Shown here: positions 6,481 through 6,604 of the stretch, in pieces
Layout of the letters: each line of letters opens with the position of its first letter
Position numbering within the stretch: the stretch's first letter is position 1
NCBI GenBank assembly: GCA_030550695.1
Contig: JAUQOX010000083.1
Coordinates: 1 to 6,604 of the forward strand
Length of the DNA: 6,604 nt
Source of the DNA: Gemmatimonadota bacterium
GTDB lineage: Bacteria > Gemmatimonadota > Gemmatimonadetes > Longimicrobiales > Gaopeijiaceae
Direction: 5' to 3'
Notes under the pieces: model-generated
Told to the model about the DNA's origin: nothing
The model's database searches: none
Seen by the model: the letters and a program-made list of their open reading frames with translations, nothing else
Translations under genes and position numbers: made by a program

Positions 6481-6604
6481 TCAGAACCGATACTCTTGCC
6501 CCGGCTTGAGGATCACCACCTCTGCCCCCCCCCCCCCCCCATACCCGGAACCGTACCGCTACGGGGCCAAAATAACCAAAGGGGTTTGTGGGAAGGGGAT
6601 AAAC
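6481..6604 (-). CDS. C-terminal end of an unrecognised protein, frame broken at a G tract
   Basis: Partial gene entering from the right edge. From base 6604 the frame reads PLPTNPFGYFGPVAVRF and on to RVW, then Gly codons in the G16 tract. From the tract to TGA at 6483-6481 a different frame reads AEVVILKPGQEYRF and stop, 14 nt before the lipM ATG 6466. With 15 (or 18) Gs the two halves join as one 40-residue C-terminus; with the 16 given they do not. The downstream frame cannot extend upstream, because a TAG lies in it 7 codons before the tract. VAVRFRVW and VVILKPGQEYRF alternate hydrophobic and polar residues and end in Phe, as outer-membrane beta-barrel proteins often do, but this is too short to assign a family. 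It is either a real frameshift, a slippage-switched gene, or a homopolymer length error. Confidence 0.55.
6525..6540. repeat. 16-nt homopolymer tract (C on plus, G on minus)
   Basis: Sixteen consecutive C on the plus strand, almost twice the next longest run in the window (nine, at 5328-5336). It lies inside the 3' end of the upstream partial gene, about 60 nt before lipM. Its length modulo 3 decides which of three frames is read downstream: 16 leads into lipM in frame, 15 leads to the TGA at 6481-6483, 17 leads to a TGA at 6513-6515. Such tracts change length readily in replication and in sequencing. Confidence 0.9.

Noticed and set aside
1..6604. Mobile element, CRISPR array, tRNA or rRNA
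   Set aside because: No regular direct repeats, transposase motifs, terminal inverted repeats or RNA-gene signatures were seen; nearly every base is accounted for by the minus-strand genes.
6481..6604. Assigning the upstream partial gene to TonB-dependent receptors
   Set aside because: The beta-strand-like alternation and terminal Phe are suggestive, but about 40 residues with a broken frame are not enough to name a family.

Overview
The window is one compact, co-directional gene cluster read entirely from the minus strand (from high to low coordinates). It is GC-rich coding DNA with many GGG and CCC codons and almost no non-coding space. No rRNA, tRNA, CRISPR or mobile element is visible, and nothing allows a firm taxonomic call. 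The GC-rich codon use and a probable lipoprotein binding protein fit a free-living GC-rich bacterium. The upstream partial gene has a beta-strand-like, Phe-terminated C-terminus, which hints at a Gram-negative envelope, but only weakly.

Layout in order of transcription: (1) 6604-6481, the last ~40 codons of an unrecognised gene, interrupted by a 16-nt G tract (6525-6540 as C on the plus strand) that puts its two halves in different frames. (2) 6466-5600, a LipM/LplA-type octanoyl/lipoyl protein transferase. (3) 5543-3762, a SBP_bac_5 family (peptide/nickel class) solute-binding protein. (4) ~3751-2753, a DppB-type permease. (5) ~2772-1822, a DppC-type permease. (6) 1814-816, a DppD-type ATPase with a C-terminal four-cysteine motif. 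(7) 812 to beyond base 1, a DppF-type ATPase, 270 codons visible, cut by the window edge.

Genes 3-7 form a complete five-component ABC importer of the dipeptide/oligopeptide/nickel class: one binding protein, two permeases and two ATPases. Junctions are 3-7 nt gaps or short overlaps, with ribosome binding sites laid over the preceding stop codons, so translational coupling is likely. The lipoate-family enzyme sits 56 nt upstream with no visible terminator and is probably co-transcribed.

The most unusual element is the G16 tract just upstream of lipM. At the length given here, the upstream frame runs through the tract straight into lipM without a stop. One G fewer gives the upstream protein a natural-looking C-terminus (ending in QEYRF) 14 nt before lipM. 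One G more gives a quick stop. It is either a slippage switch or a sequencing/assembly length error. The second oddity is the start of dppB, where the best Shine-Dalgarno sequence and the family N-terminus both point to a CTG start codon.
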